Assembly (NCBI GenBank): GCA_963810555.1
Contig: CAWENX010000007.1
Span: 620,001 to 684,000, forward strand
Origin: G963677325 sp963810555
Lineage (GTDB): Bacteria > Bacteroidota > Bacteroidia > Bacteroidales > Prolixibacteraceae
DNA: 64,000 nt
Direction of reading: 5' to 3'
This document shows, in pieces, positions 9,014 through 18,294 of this stretch. How positions within the stretch are numbered: position 1 is the first letter of the stretch; each line of letters begins with the position of its first letter. The notes beneath the pieces were generated by a model that ran no database searches, had not been told where the DNA came from, and was given only the letters and a program-made list of their open reading frames with translations. A program made the translations under genes and the position numbers.

Positions 9014-10282
9014 ATGAAAACCTTTATTGCAATAGTGATTCTTCTCTTCCCCTTTTTTCTCAGGGCACAAGAACTAGACATTCTGATCCTAAACAGCGAA
9101 TATGATAAAGCGCTTCAAATTATCGACAGTGCACTTATAAAAGAGGAAGCACAACCCTTGCTTTATCTGAAGAAAGGGATCATTCTTCAAAAGCGTTTTG
9201 ATTTTACAGGTGCAATTAAAAGCCTGGAAAGAGGATACCAGCTCGATTCTTTAAACTCAAAGATCCTTAATGAATTAGGAGAAGTGAATTCAAACCTGGG
9301 CGATCATAAAAAGGCGCTGTCTTATTTCAAAGAGCTTTACCGGACCGACACAACAAATTATGTCTATGCCTTAAAACTTGTCAGGGCATTTTCTAATTTA
9401 AGGATGTACCAGGAACCCTTTGAAATTCTAATATCGGCCTATCAGCGCGACAGCACAAATTTACTTGTTAACAAACATCTGGCATTGTGCGCTGCACGTA
9501 CGGATCATCCTGATCTCGCTATCTCACTTTATCAAAAAGTGATTGATCTTAATCCAACAGATCCGGCAAACTATACTAATCTCGCATCTGTCTATCAAAA
9601 TAAGGATCAGTACAGTGAGGCAATTGAAATTCTTGAAAAAGGTCTTGAATATTTTCCCGACGACCCCTATTTGTTACTCAAGCTTGGGCAATTCCGCCAT
9701 CACTTAAAAGAATACAAACTTGCAATTATTCCCTATGAAAAGTACCTTTCGAAAAGTGATTCAACTTCCGATGTGATGACAGGTCTTGGAATTTGTTATT
9801 ACATGGAAAATCGGCCAAAAGAGGCCATTGATTTATTTGAGAAAAATTTACAAATGAATCCTGATGATGCGGTCAGCGCTTATTATATCGGACTCTGCTA
9901 CAAAAAGTCAGAAAATTATAAAAAGAGTATTGAGTACCTGAAGCTTGCATCAGAAATTGCGGAGCCTTATTACCTGACAGATATATATCACCATTTAGGA
10001 AATACATATATTTCGAACAAAGATTATAAGAAATCTATTCCGCCGCTTAAAAAAGCGTACGAACTTGATCCCTCCAAATACGTTATTCATTTCGAATTAG
10101 CCACAGCCTATGATGAGCTTCAAAATAGTGAAACCCTGTCTCTCAAATATTATAATGCTTTTTTAAAAGCCGTTAAGAAGGATAGTTCTGAATATCTCAA
10201 ACTCATAACTTATTCCGAGGCAAGAATAAAAGAGCTTAAAGAAGCGTTAGCTTTAAAAAATCAAAATCAAAAAACAAAATGA
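9014..10282 (+). CDS. Secreted tetratricopeptide-repeat protein
   Basis: A 422-residue protein with a cleavable signal peptide (MKTFIAIVILLFPFFLRAQ), then about ten TPR-like 34-residue units. Examples are LYLKKGIILQKRFDFTGAI, YTNLASVYQNKDQYSEAI and YHHLGNTYISNKDYKKSI. The end is lysine-rich. TPR arrays serve as protein-binding scaffolds in the periplasm or at the outer membrane; the partner is not apparent. It stands alone between the sensor operon and a convergent small gene. Confidence 0.8.
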   Translation: MKTFIAIVILLFPFFLRAQELDILILNSEYDKALQIIDSALIKEEAQPLLYLKKGIILQKRFDFTGAIKSLERGYQLDSLNSKILNELGEVNSNLGDHKKALSYFKELYRTDTTNYVYALKLVRAFSNLRMYQEPFEILISAYQRDSTNLLVNKHLALCAARTDHPDLAISLYQKVIDLNPTDPANYTNLASVYQNKDQYSEAIEILEKGLEYFPDDPYLLLKLGQFRHHLKEYKLAIIPYEKYLSKSDSTSDVMTGLGICYYMENRPKEAIDLFEKNLQMNPDDAVSAYYIGLCYKKSENYKKSIEYLKLASEIAEPYYLTDIYHHLGNTYISNKDYKKSIPPLKKAYELDPSKYVIHFELATAYDELQNSETLSLKYYNAFLKAVKKDSSEYLKLITYSEARIKELKEALALKNQNQKTK

Positions 10283-10297
10283 ATGACCGGATTTCCT

Positions 10298-10477
10298 CTA
10301 AATCTTTAAACCATAAAAACATCTCCTGGGAGAATCGACCTTATTTTCGGTCATAAGTTGTTTGATTGCCTTATCGACATCCTTTTTATCCAGTCCTGCC
10401 AGTTCTGCTATCTCGCCTGATTTAAGAGGGGCCGCATTAGATTTCAGTGTTTGAAAAACCTTTTCCTTGATTTCCAT
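10298..10477 (-). CDS. Small winged-helix (MarR-like) DNA-binding protein
   Basis: A 59-residue open frame from ATG 10477. MEIKEKVFQTLKS, then APLKSGEIAELAGLDKKDVD and KAIKQLMTENKVDSPRRCFY, read as a complete helix-turn-helix with a wing. It is the size of a bare DNA-binding domain. It is convergent with the TPR gene, whose stop lies 15 bp away. The upstream side holds an ATCGATTAATTAAT tract before the divergent DUF2851 gene. It resembles small archaeal/bacterial wHTH transcription factors. Targets are unknown. Confidence 0.6.
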   Translation of the reverse strand: MEIKEKVFQTLKSNAAPLKSGEIAELAGLDKKDVDKAIKQLMTENKVDSPRRCFYGLKI

Positions 10478-10610
10478 ATGAAGTGTCTTTAATCGATTAA
10501 TTAATTTTCAAAGATATTAAATCCAGTTTTAGTTATTCAACAGGATTTAGTATCAAGTGATAAATTTACCATAAGATTTTCGTAACTTTAATGAGTTTAA
10601 AGACTGGCTT

Positions 10611-11900
10611 ATGAAAGAGGATTTTCTTCATTTCATTTGGAATTATAAGCTCTATATCCAGGATTCATTGGTTACAACTGAAGGAGATCCGGTTGAAGTT
10701 ATAAGTCCCGGGAGGCATAATACCCATGCGGGACCGGATTTTTTTGATGCAAGGATAAAGATAGGTCCTACTCTTTGGGCCGGCAATGTTGAAGTTCATT
10801 TGAAATCATCAGACTGGAACAGGCATGGACATCAAAAAGACTCATCTTACAGAAACACAATACTTCATATAGTTGCAGAACATGATATCACCGTTTATAA
10901 TGATACAGGTTCGGCTGTTCCTTCTCTTTTAATAAAATGGCCTGACCGGATTGAGAAAAACTGGATCTCCCTGATGGAAAGCCACGACTGGGCAAGGTGT
11001 GCTTCGCAACTGTACAAAGTCGATCCTTTCAGGATAAAATTTTTCCTGAACGGCATAGTCATTGAAAGACTGAAGCAAAAGGTTGAAATGATCCGGGAGG
11101 GGCTTGCAGAAACAAAAGATGACTGGGCCGAAACTTTTTACAGGATTCTTGCCCGGTATTTCGGACTGAAAGAAAACAGCGTTCCATTCGAAATGCTTGC
11201 CCGTTCGCTTCCGCAATCTATTCTTGCCCGTCATCACGATTCACTTTTACAGATCGAGGCACTGATATTCGGGCAATCAGGACTGCTGGGCGATGATCCC
11301 GATAGCTATCGAGATGCAGACAATTATTACCTTGAATTGAGAAAAGAGTACAGATTTCTTGCTGTAAAATATGGCTTAAAACCAATTCCATCTCATCTGT
11401 GGAAGTTTATGCGCATGTATCCTGCCAATTTTCCATCGATCAGGCTGGCGCAATTTGCCAAATTGATTCATCAATCCCACAACCTGTTTTCAGCGGTTAC
11501 AGAGGCTAAAAATCTTCAGGAACTGAGAACTCTGTTTTCAATCTGCGCTTCCGAATACTGGGATGCTCATTACAGTTTCAACAAAGACTCTGTCAACAGG
11601 AAAAAAATATTCGGAGTGCAAATATTTAACCTTATTCTCATAAATGTTATTGTTCCTTTCTATTTTTGTTATGGTGAAACTCAGAACAGGATGTCTTTAA
11701 AAGATCATGCACTGGAAATTTTGGAACAACTGGCTCCGGAAAACAATTCCATAATAAAACGGTGGGCGACAGCAGGAATTCCGGCTTCGAATGCCCTTGA
11801 ATCGCAGGCGCTTTTACACCTACATAATTTTTATTGTGAACCGGGAAAGTGCCTTGAATGCACAATAGGGCATAAAATCATTTTACATGAACACGTTTGA
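10611..11900 (+). CDS. DUF2851 family protein
   Basis: A 429-residue protein of a family found mainly in Bacteroidota. Recognisable segments are the N-terminal MKEDFLHFIWNYKLY, ISPGRHNTHAGPDFFDARIK and VHLKSSDWNRHGHQKD; conserved Trp, His and Asp residues there suggest an enzyme-like core. The C-terminal HNFYCEPGKCLECTIGHKII has a Cys-x4-Cys-x2-Cys pattern that could bind metal. No function is established. It overlaps the start of the potassium channel gene by 14 bp, so the two are co-translated. Confidence 0.88.
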   Translation: MKEDFLHFIWNYKLYIQDSLVTTEGDPVEVISPGRHNTHAGPDFFDARIKIGPTLWAGNVEVHLKSSDWNRHGHQKDSSYRNTILHIVAEHDITVYNDTGSAVPSLLIKWPDRIEKNWISLMESHDWARCASQLYKVDPFRIKFFLNGIVIERLKQKVEMIREGLAETKDDWAETFYRILARYFGLKENSVPFEMLARSLPQSILARHHDSLLQIEALIFGQSGLLGDDPDSYRDADNYYLELRKEYRFLAVKYGLKPIPSHLWKFMRMYPANFPSIRLAQFAKLIHQSHNLFSAVTEAKNLQELRTLFSICASEYWDAHYSFNKDSVNRKKIFGVQIFNLILINVIVPFYFCYGETQNRMSLKDHALEILEQLAPENNSIIKRWATAGIPASNALESQALLHLHNFYCEPGKCLECTIGHKIILHEHV

Positions 11901-12912
11901 ACAACAGACAACGCGAACTTTCAGGATTGCGATACTGCTCATTTTTTCCGCGTTTGTGATGGGTATTGCAGGCTTTCATTTTATCGAGGGTTATGGATTT
12001 ATCGATTCATTTTATATGACCGTTATTTCGATTTCGACGGTTGGCTTCGAGGTTGTAAGACCTCTTTCACCCTTAGGCAAGCTTTTCGTTTCATTTTTGA
12101 TTATCTTTAGTCTTGGAAGTTTTGCCTTTGTAGGTTCAACTATCGTAAAGTTTTTTCTTGATGGTAAATTTGTAAAAAATTTAAAAAATAAAAAGGTGAG
12201 CAAGAGGATTGAAAAACTTACCGATCATGTCATTGTATGCGGTTATGGCCGGAACGGGGAACAGGCTGCATTTGAATTAACTGATCATAATCAGCCGTTT
12301 GTTATTATTGAGCGAAGGGAAAATGTCATATCGAGGATACAGGAGGATCCCAATTTGCTTTATCTTCAGGGTGATGCAACGAATGAAGACGTTTTGCGTG
12401 CTGCAGGGATTGATCATGCAAAAGCATTGATTGCCACTACGCCAAATGATGCCGACAATGTATTTGTCGTACTGACTGCCCGAAGCATGAATCCTACTCT
12501 TACAATTATCAGTCGGGCTTCTGAACCAGGCTCGGATACTAAACTCAGACGAGCCGGAGCAACCAATGTGATTATGCCTGAAAGAATGGGAGGGCAGCGT
12601 ATGGCACGGCTCGTAACACAGCCAGATGTGGTTGAATTTGTTGAATATATATTGCTTCAACGAAACAAGGACGTCAGTATTCATGAAGTCAATTGCCGCA
12701 AAATGTCAAACCGTCATGCAGGAAAATCACTTGGAGAATTGCGAATCGGAAGTACTACAGGGACTACCATAATCGGATTGAAAAACGGTGAAAACAAATA
12801 TCTTTTTAATCCCGGAAGCGAATATGTACTTAATGTGCAGGATCAGCTTTTTGTCCTGGGTTCGCCCGACCAAGTAAGAAATCTCATTAATTTCATGGAA
12901 GATAAAATGTGA
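11887..12912 (+). CDS. Potassium channel with TrkA-N/RCK domain
   Basis: A 341-residue Kch-like protein. It has two membrane segments (about 14-34 and 69-91) flanking a pore loop with filter-like STVGFEVVRP, then a Rossmann NAD-binding RCK domain (DHVIVCGYGRNGEQAAFEL, GDATNEDVL) and a TrkA-C domain at the end. The filter reads TVGFE where classical channels have TVGYG, so ion selectivity may differ. The start lies inside the end of the DUF2851 gene. Confidence 0.88.
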   Translation: MNTFEQQTTRTFRIAILLIFSAFVMGIAGFHFIEGYGFIDSFYMTVISISTVGFEVVRPLSPLGKLFVSFLIIFSLGSFAFVGSTIVKFFLDGKFVKNLKNKKVSKRIEKLTDHVIVCGYGRNGEQAAFELTDHNQPFVIIERRENVISRIQEDPNLLYLQGDATNEDVLRAAGIDHAKALIATTPNDADNVFVVLTARSMNPTLTIISRASEPGSDTKLRRAGATNVIMPERMGGQRMARLVTQPDVVEFVEYILLQRNKDVSIHEVNCRKMSNRHAGKSLGELRIGSTTGTTIIGLKNGENKYLFNPGSEYVLNVQDQLFVLGSPDQVRNLINFMEDKM

Positions 12913-13059
12913 GTTTAGTATCAAAGGACAGAGCCCGGATATATATTTGCAAGAATAATCAAGAACTCGTTTGCTGAAGTGCTGATGGGATGATGTACTG
13001 ATGTGCTGATTATAGCGGGATTAAATAAACGAATTGAGTTAAGACAATATAAAAGTTAA

Positions 13060-15225
13060 ATGCAAAGCATAAATTCATCAATTAAAAGAAAGACCATTAT
13101 TGTGTTTCTGATCAGCCTTTTTACGTTGACAGGGATTTATTTTGTTTATAAACTTGCTTTTAATAACATTCACAAGACAGTGGGTGAATTGTCTTATCCT
13201 AACAAAAAATTAAGTGCATTAAACAATTTTTTATTTGAAATTGATAAATCCGAGAAACTATTCAGAAGCCAGATTACTTCTGAAAATGAAAAATCATTTT
13301 CAGACTTTGTTAAACAGAGTAACTCAATAAAACTATTTTCGGATTCCTTACGCGCACTTTGTGTTGACAACGAACGACAAATTCATCTGATTGACTCAAT
13401 CAACAATCTCATTCAAAAGAGAAATGTTCTGTTGCTCAGTTATTTAAAATACAGAAAGGACTATAATAGCAACAACCCTATTCAAGACCAAATACAATTA
13501 CTTGATTCAACGCTATCAGACATTAATTCAAATGGTGATGCTTTAGTCCGTACCAATGAGCAGAAAAAAACAACGACAAGATATGATACCCTGGAAATGG
13601 GAAAACAACCTAAAAAAAACTTCTGGAGTAAAATCTTCGGGCAATCAAAAAAGAACACAATTAAGTTAGAAAAAATCGAACAGGAAGATATAACCACGAA
13701 AATTGATACTATACATTTGGCAAACCCAAACACTAAATCCGCTGAGATTAAGGAGATAATTAACAATATATCCAAGACACAAAATGTAAGACGGGATGAA
13801 TTTTTATACAGGGAAGCCAAAGTGGACGAATTTGAAAAAACTTTCAATGACAAAATAACTGAACTTTTGGCGGAAATCGAAAAAGATGTCATCCGTCAAA
13901 CCACTGCTACGCAAGACAGAGCTCAAAATGTAATAAAAGAAAGCATATCCCGGATTCATATTATCATTATAATATTCTTTATTTCTACCGTCATAATCGT
14001 TGTGTTAATACTTACAGATGCGACAAGAAGCAACAAGTATCGGTTACTGCTTGAAAAAGCCAAGGCGGATACGGAATATGAAAGCCAGGCAAAACAAAGG
14101 TTTTTATCAAACATGAGCCACGAAATCAGAACTCCCCTTCAATCAATAATCGGGTACTCGGAGCAATTGAAAAAACTGAAAAGAAATTTCATGAATTCAA
14201 ACGAAGTAAACGAACATTCTTATATTGATGCAATTCAGGACTCATCTGAACACCTTTTGCAGGTGATAAACGAGATTCTGGACTATAGCAGAATAAACTC
14301 CGGGAAATTTACGTTTGAAAAATCAGATTTTTCCATCAAACGAACCATTGATGAAGTGATAAGGATTGTAAAATTGCAGGCAGAGAAAAAAAATATTGAT
14401 TTATCTTATAATGAAGATGAGATAGAAGAAAGTCCCATTAGCGGAGATCCCTTCAGATTAAAACAAATTCTATTAAACCTGTTGGGAAACGCGGTGAAAT
14501 TTACAGAAAAGGGACAAATCATAGTAAAGGTGTCCAAAGAAAATATTGAGGACAAAGAGAATTGGATCTTCGCTATTACTGATACAGGCATTGGAATTCC
14601 TCACGATATGCAGGAAAGAATTTTTGATCAGTTTGAACAAGTTGACTCCCCCTTAGAACAACGATTAAAAGGAACCGGGCTGGGATTAAGCATCACGAAG
14701 GCTTTGGTTGAGGGACAGGGAGGCAAAATTTCTCTGGAAAGTGAGACTGGGAAAGGTTCTTGTTTTACATTCAATATCCCGTATGATAAATCTGCTCAAT
14801 CAGATATTAGAAAAGATAATACAGAAATAAACCTCTCGCATTATCAGGGGGAAGTATGGTTGGTAGATGATGATAATCTGATTTTACAACTTTGCTCCGA
14901 TATTTTATCAAAACACAATATAAAGCACGTCTCATTTAACTCGGCAAAATCCTTATTGAATACTGCATATGAAACAGAGCCATCAATGGTTTTGGTTGAT
15001 ATCAGGATGCCGGATATAAACGGATTTACATTATGCGAAGAACTTAGAAAACGATTTTCCCATAAAACAACTATTGTTGCCCTTACTGCACATGCGCTGC
15101 CTGATGAAAAGGCTGAAATCCTGAAACATGGCTTTGATGATATTCTCATGAAACCATTCAGGGAAAATGAATTGATGTCATTATTCCGTCAGCTAAAGCA
15201 GACGGCAAAGGAAATAAGCAGCTAA
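13060..15225 (+). CDS. Hybrid sensor histidine kinase with receiver domain
   Basis: A 721-residue inner-membrane kinase. A membrane segment near 12-32 and a second near 300-320 enclose a long coiled-coil-rich extracytoplasmic sensor with no known domain. Next come a HisKA domain with phospho-acceptor His354 (SHEIRTPLQSIIGYSEQ), a HATPase domain (NLLGNAVKFT, DTGIGIP, GTGLGLSI) and a receiver domain with phospho-acceptor Asp647 (VLVDIRMPD). The last codons lie inside a 29-bp tandem duplication (15190-15246), and the reading frame stops in the second copy. Without the duplication the frame would run straight into the Hpt gene downstream. Confidence 0.92.
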   Translation: MQSINSSIKRKTIIVFLISLFTLTGIYFVYKLAFNNIHKTVGELSYPNKKLSALNNFLFEIDKSEKLFRSQITSENEKSFSDFVKQSNSIKLFSDSLRALCVDNERQIHLIDSINNLIQKRNVLLLSYLKYRKDYNSNNPIQDQIQLLDSTLSDINSNGDALVRTNEQKKTTTRYDTLEMGKQPKKNFWSKIFGQSKKNTIKLEKIEQEDITTKIDTIHLANPNTKSAEIKEIINNISKTQNVRRDEFLYREAKVDEFEKTFNDKITELLAEIEKDVIRQTTATQDRAQNVIKESISRIHIIIIIFFISTVIIVVLILTDATRSNKYRLLLEKAKADTEYESQAKQRFLSNMSHEIRTPLQSIIGYSEQLKKLKRNFMNSNEVNEHSYIDAIQDSSEHLLQVINEILDYSRINSGKFTFEKSDFSIKRTIDEVIRIVKLQAEKKNIDLSYNEDEIEESPISGDPFRLKQILLNLLGNAVKFTEKGQIIVKVSKENIEDKENWIFAITDTGIGIPHDMQERIFDQFEQVDSPLEQRLKGTGLGLSITKALVEGQGGKISLESETGKGSCFTFNIPYDKSAQSDIRKDNTEINLSHYQGEVWLVDDDNLILQLCSDILSKHNIKHVSFNSAKSLLNTAYETEPSMVLVDIRMPDINGFTLCEELRKRFSHKTTIVALTAHALPDEKAEILKHGFDDILMKPFRENELMSLFRQLKQTAKEISS

Positions 15226-15246
15226 AGCAGACCGCAAAGGATAAAT
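15190..15246 (+). repeat. 29-bp tandem duplication at the kinase/Hpt junction
   Basis: The segment CAGCTAAAGCAGACGGCAAA plus GGAAATAAG (15190-15218) is followed by a near-identical copy (15219-15246). Since 29 is not a multiple of three, the copy shifts the kinase frame onto the stop at 15223-15225. The Hpt domain is left in another frame. Confidence 0.85.
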
Positions 15247-15248
15247 CA

Positions 15249-15626
15249 ATGTTAGATGTTAAGGAACAAGGGAAAAACGGCAAACTGGATACAGGGGTAC
15301 TTGAGCAAATGATTGGCAGTGATTTGAAAGAACTGGCAAAGATATTAAAGCAATATGTTTCGGAAACTACGATGGATGTTGAGTCGATCAAGATCTTAAA
15401 TAAACAAAATAAAATCAGTGAAACAGCCATTTTGTTTCATAAGATTTCAGGAAGGAGTTCTCAAATCGGAGCAAAAGTTTTAGGAGGTGATTTAAGAAAG
15501 CTGGAAAAAAGAATCGACAACAATCATCAGGACGTTGAGGATAAGGATATAGCGCAAGCGGTTGATGAAATTGAACAATTAATGGCAGAAATTGAAGTAA
15601 GGATATCTGATGTGCTGATGTGCTGA
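15249..15626 (+). CDS. Histidine phosphotransfer (Hpt) domain protein
   Basis: A 125-residue four-helix Hpt domain. The phospho-accepting histidine is His64 in ILFHKISGRSSQIGA, the typical HKxxGxxxxxGA pattern. It would pass phosphate from the receiver of the upstream hybrid kinase to a final response regulator, probably the NtrC-type regulator encoded convergently at 15744. The frame is open upstream of ATG 15249 and aligns with the kinase frame once the 29-bp duplication is removed. It was thus probably the C-terminal domain of one kinase-REC-Hpt protein. The last residues (ISDVLMC) are encoded by the GATGTGCTGAT repeat also seen at 12.98 and 30.3 kb, so the original C-terminus may be lost. 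Confidence 0.82.
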   Translation: MLDVKEQGKNGKLDTGVLEQMIGSDLKELAKILKQYVSETTMDVESIKILNKQNKISETAILFHKISGRSSQIGAKVLGGDLRKLEKRIDNNHQDVEDKDIAQAVDEIEQLMAEIEVRISDVLMC

Positions 15627-15743
15627 TGGGAAGAGGAGACTGGAGAACGGAGAAGGGAGACCGGAAACCGGAAACCGGAGACCGGAATATATACAACCGT
15701 TCTCTATTTTTCCATTCTAAGGTCTCTGTTTATCATCACATTA

Positions 15744-17075
15744 TTACATCATTCCGTATTTTTCCATCTTGACATAAAGGGTACTTCTGTCAATATTGAG
15801 TAATTTGGCAGCTTTGGATTTATTATAATTTACCTCTTTGAGTGTTTTTTCAATAAGCTCTCTTTCTTTATTTTCCTGCCAGGCTTTTATATCAGTTCCT
15901 TCAGGCCGAAAAGGGTGGTTTATATCAAGGATCATTTCTTCCGGCAGACTTTCTTTATGTGCGGTTTCTCCTGTTGACAGCAAGATTAATCTTTTAATAA
16001 TGTTTTTCAATTCCCTGATATTTCCAGGCCAGTCATAATTGCCGAATATTTCAAGGACTTCCGGTGAAAGCTGTTTTACATTTCTATGAAGAACACGATT
16101 GGACTCCTGGATGAAAAAATCAATAAAGAGGGGAAAATCACTCATCCTTTTCCTTAGAGGAGGCACCTCAATTTTAAACTCGTTTAAGCGGTGATACAAG
16201 TCTTCACGAAATTTCCCATTTTTCACACCATTCTTTAAATCCTCATTAGAAGCAACGACGATCCTGACATCTATTTTTATATCCCTATTGCTACCTACAG
16301 GCTGAATAACCCGTTCCTGCAATACCCGCAAGAGTTTTACCTGTACCTCATAACTCAAATTTCCAATCTCGTCTAAAAACAGTGTGCCTGAGTCTGCTTC
16401 TTCCAATTTGCCCTTTTTATTCTGTAAGGCTCCTGTAAAAGATCCCTTTAAATGTCCGAAAAGTTCACTGGCAGCAAGCTCTGCCGACAAAGTTCCACAA
16501 TCAACAGCAATAAATGGCTTGTCTCTTCGATCGCTCAAACTGTGAATTAAACGTGCAATATATTCTTTCCCGGTACCGCTTTCTCCCTGTATAATCACTG
16601 ACATCTCTGTAGGGGCAATCAATTTTACCTGATCATAAAGCTTTTGAGATTCAGGACTTTGGCCCGTAACAAAGTCCGGCAAACCCAATTCGTTTAAATT
16701 TGCGGCAGGATTTTCGTTTTTTCTTAGAGCTTCTTTAATCACCATCAACAGTTCATCCTGATTTATAGGCTTAATTATGTAGTCAAAGGCTCCCATCCGC
16801 ATTGCCCGGACAGAGGTCCGCACATCATTAAAACTGGTCATAATTATGGTTGGCACCTTTTTGTTTCTGTTCATTGCAGCGGACATAATATCAAGACCGG
16901 TGCCATCGGGCAAGCGGTAATCAAATAAAAAGAGTTGATACGTTTCCCTGCCCAGAATTTTTGTTGCGTCCATGACATTGTGAGCAACGTCAACGGAGTA
17001 TCCAGACTTTTTCAAAAAAATCTGAAGAATTTGTGTGAAAGTTACATCATCGTCAACAACAAGGATAGACTCCAT
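15744..17075 (-). CDS. Sigma-54-dependent response regulator (NtrC family)
   Basis: A 443-residue regulator. The receiver domain (1-115) has phospho-acceptor Asp52 in LFDYRLPDG. The AAA+ domain has the Walker A GESGTGKE at 164-171, ELFGHLKGSFTGA and LFLDEIGNL. The C-terminal Fis-type helix-turn-helix reads NYNKSKAAKLLNIDRSTLY. The sigma-54 contact loop is GSFTGA where the consensus is GAFTGA, a known tolerated variant. I start at ATG 17075 (MESILVVDDD); an upstream in-frame ATG adds 11 residues that do not fit the receiver fold. It is convergent with the kinase/Hpt genes and is the obvious last step of that phosphorelay. Confidence 0.92.
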   Translation of the reverse strand: MESILVVDDDVTFTQILQIFLKKSGYSVDVAHNVMDATKILGRETYQLFLFDYRLPDGTGLDIMSAAMNRNKKVPTIIMTSFNDVRTSVRAMRMGAFDYIIKPINQDELLMVIKEALRKNENPAANLNELGLPDFVTGQSPESQKLYDQVKLIAPTEMSVIIQGESGTGKEYIARLIHSLSDRRDKPFIAVDCGTLSAELAASELFGHLKGSFTGALQNKKGKLEEADSGTLFLDEIGNLSYEVQVKLLRVLQERVIQPVGSNRDIKIDVRIVVASNEDLKNGVKNGKFREDLYHRLNEFKIEVPPLRKRMSDFPLFIDFFIQESNRVLHRNVKQLSPEVLEIFGNYDWPGNIRELKNIIKRLILLSTGETAHKESLPEEMILDINHPFRPEGTDIKAWQENKERELIEKTLKEVNYNKSKAAKLLNIDRSTLYVKMEKYGMM

Positions 17076-17118
17076 AAATAATATGTTCCAACTTATACAA
17101 AGTTCCAAAGTTATAAAA

Positions 17119-17340
17119 AAGTGAGAAGGTGATAAAGTGAAAAAGTGAGAAGGTGAAAAGGTGGGAAGGTGAAGAAGTAAGAAGATGAGAAGGTGAGAAA
17201 ATGAGAAGAGGGGAAGGCAGGAATTAAAGAATTTGATCCTGAAAGATTTTGGGAGAAGCTGAGATTAAATCCAGAAAATTGTAAAGAGACGGAAAGAAAA
17301 AGCTGTATAAGAGACGCGGCGTGCCGCGTCTCTACAAAAA
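17119..17340. repeat. Low-complexity AGGTGAGAA tract and palindrome
   Basis: Upstream of the response regulator, 17121-17215 is a degenerate purine repeat (GTGAGAAGGTGA units). Positions 17311-17333 hold a strong palindrome, GAGACGCGGC-gtg-CCGCGTCTC, of the dispersed REP-like type. A decayed relative appears at about 26900. No gene is seen in 17108-17418. Confidence 0.7.
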
Positions 17341-17363
17341 AACTTGTGCATCACATCCCAAAT

Positions 17364-17390
17364 AAAAAGGGTGTCTCTTTCGAGGCACCC
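17364..17390 (-). terminator. Rho-independent terminator of the coiled-coil lipoprotein gene
   Basis: On the minus strand, GGGTGCCTC and GAGACACCC form a 9-bp stem with a 4-nt GAAA loop, followed by TTTTTATTT. It lies 29 bp after the stop codon of the lipoprotein gene. Confidence 0.8.
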
Positions 17391-17418
17391 CTTTGATGGT
17401 GATTGATTGTTAGTAATT

Positions 17419-18294
17419 TTATTTCACTACCATAACAAGAACTTTGGATTTGCTCCAGAACTCTGCCGGTTTAAGGATAACAAGATCGTCAGCGGTTTTT
17501 TCACCTTCAATACGATAAGAATCTTTAGGATGAGAGCTAACGATTGAAACTTTTTTCTGATTGATCGGGATTTCATTTAATGATGTAATATCCACTTTCG
17601 TGAAATTGCTCATGTCAGCATCAGGTGTTACCTTTTCGGCACGCCCTATTCCAAGAAAACCGCCTGTCGGGGTGATAATATTCTTTTCCTTCAATTCTTT
17701 GGTTGTTCCCATCACATAATAAGCGGTATTCAGTTCAGCTGTTTTCTCTTCAATAACCTGTTGTTTTTGCTGGGTTTCAGCGGTCAAATTGCCAACAGTA
17801 TTGGTAAGATCGCCAACTTTCAGATTCAAATCCTTAACCTGGATATTCACTTTTCCAAGTTCGTCGGTAAGAGAAGCAATTTGTTGATCCTTTTCTTCGA
17901 TAGATTTATTAAGATTATCAACCATTTTCTGCAAATCGGCTGTATGTTTGTTTGACTTTCTCAACAAGGCAGTTAATTGAGCAACTTTCTGACGGTTTTT
18001 CAGCTGTAAAGAATAAATGTAGGCGATATCGCTCTTTATCTGTTCTTTACGGTCACTTTTTACCTCTCCTGCCTTTGCCGATTTATCGAGGATTTGTTCT
18101 TTCGCCTTAATAGAATCAAGATTAGCTTCAATTTCGTTAAAGGCGGTTACAAACTGAGCGATGTTCGCTTCTTTAGCACTACTAACAGCCATAAGGCTGT
18201 CCCTTTGGACTGTAAGACGGTCGATTTTCTTCTGATTGCAACCGGAAATCATGAAAACCAACGGCAGCACGAATACTAAAAGATACTTTTTCAT
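17419..18294 (-). CDS. Coiled-coil lipoprotein of unknown function
   Basis: A 291-residue protein. From ATG 18294 the N-terminus is a lipoprotein signal (MKKYLLVFVLPLVFMISGC) with its lipobox cysteine at residue 19. Residues 25-180 are almost entirely heptad-like with repeated QxxxLxxxL and LNLKVGDLTNTVGNLTAE. The C-terminal 100 residues form a small globular domain with GTTKELKEKNIITPTGGFLG and a beta-rich end. It is probably anchored in the outer or inner membrane facing the periplasm. The family recurs in Bacteroidota without assigned function. It has its own terminator and is monocistronic. Confidence 0.75.
   Translation of the reverse strand: MKKYLLVFVLPLVFMISGCNQKKIDRLTVQRDSLMAVSSAKEANIAQFVTAFNEIEANLDSIKAKEQILDKSAKAGEVKSDRKEQIKSDIAYIYSLQLKNRQKVAQLTALLRKSNKHTADLQKMVDNLNKSIEEKDQQIASLTDELGKVNIQVKDLNLKVGDLTNTVGNLTAETQQKQQVIEEKTAELNTAYYVMGTTKELKEKNIITPTGGFLGIGRAEKVTPDADMSNFTKVDITSLNEIPINQKKVSIVSSHPKDSYRIEGEKTADDLVILKPAEFWSKSKVLVMVVK

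Noticed and set aside
17311..17333. Palindrome as a terminator for the response regulator
   Set aside because: It lies upstream of that gene and has no T-run; it resembles a dispersed REP-type palindrome.
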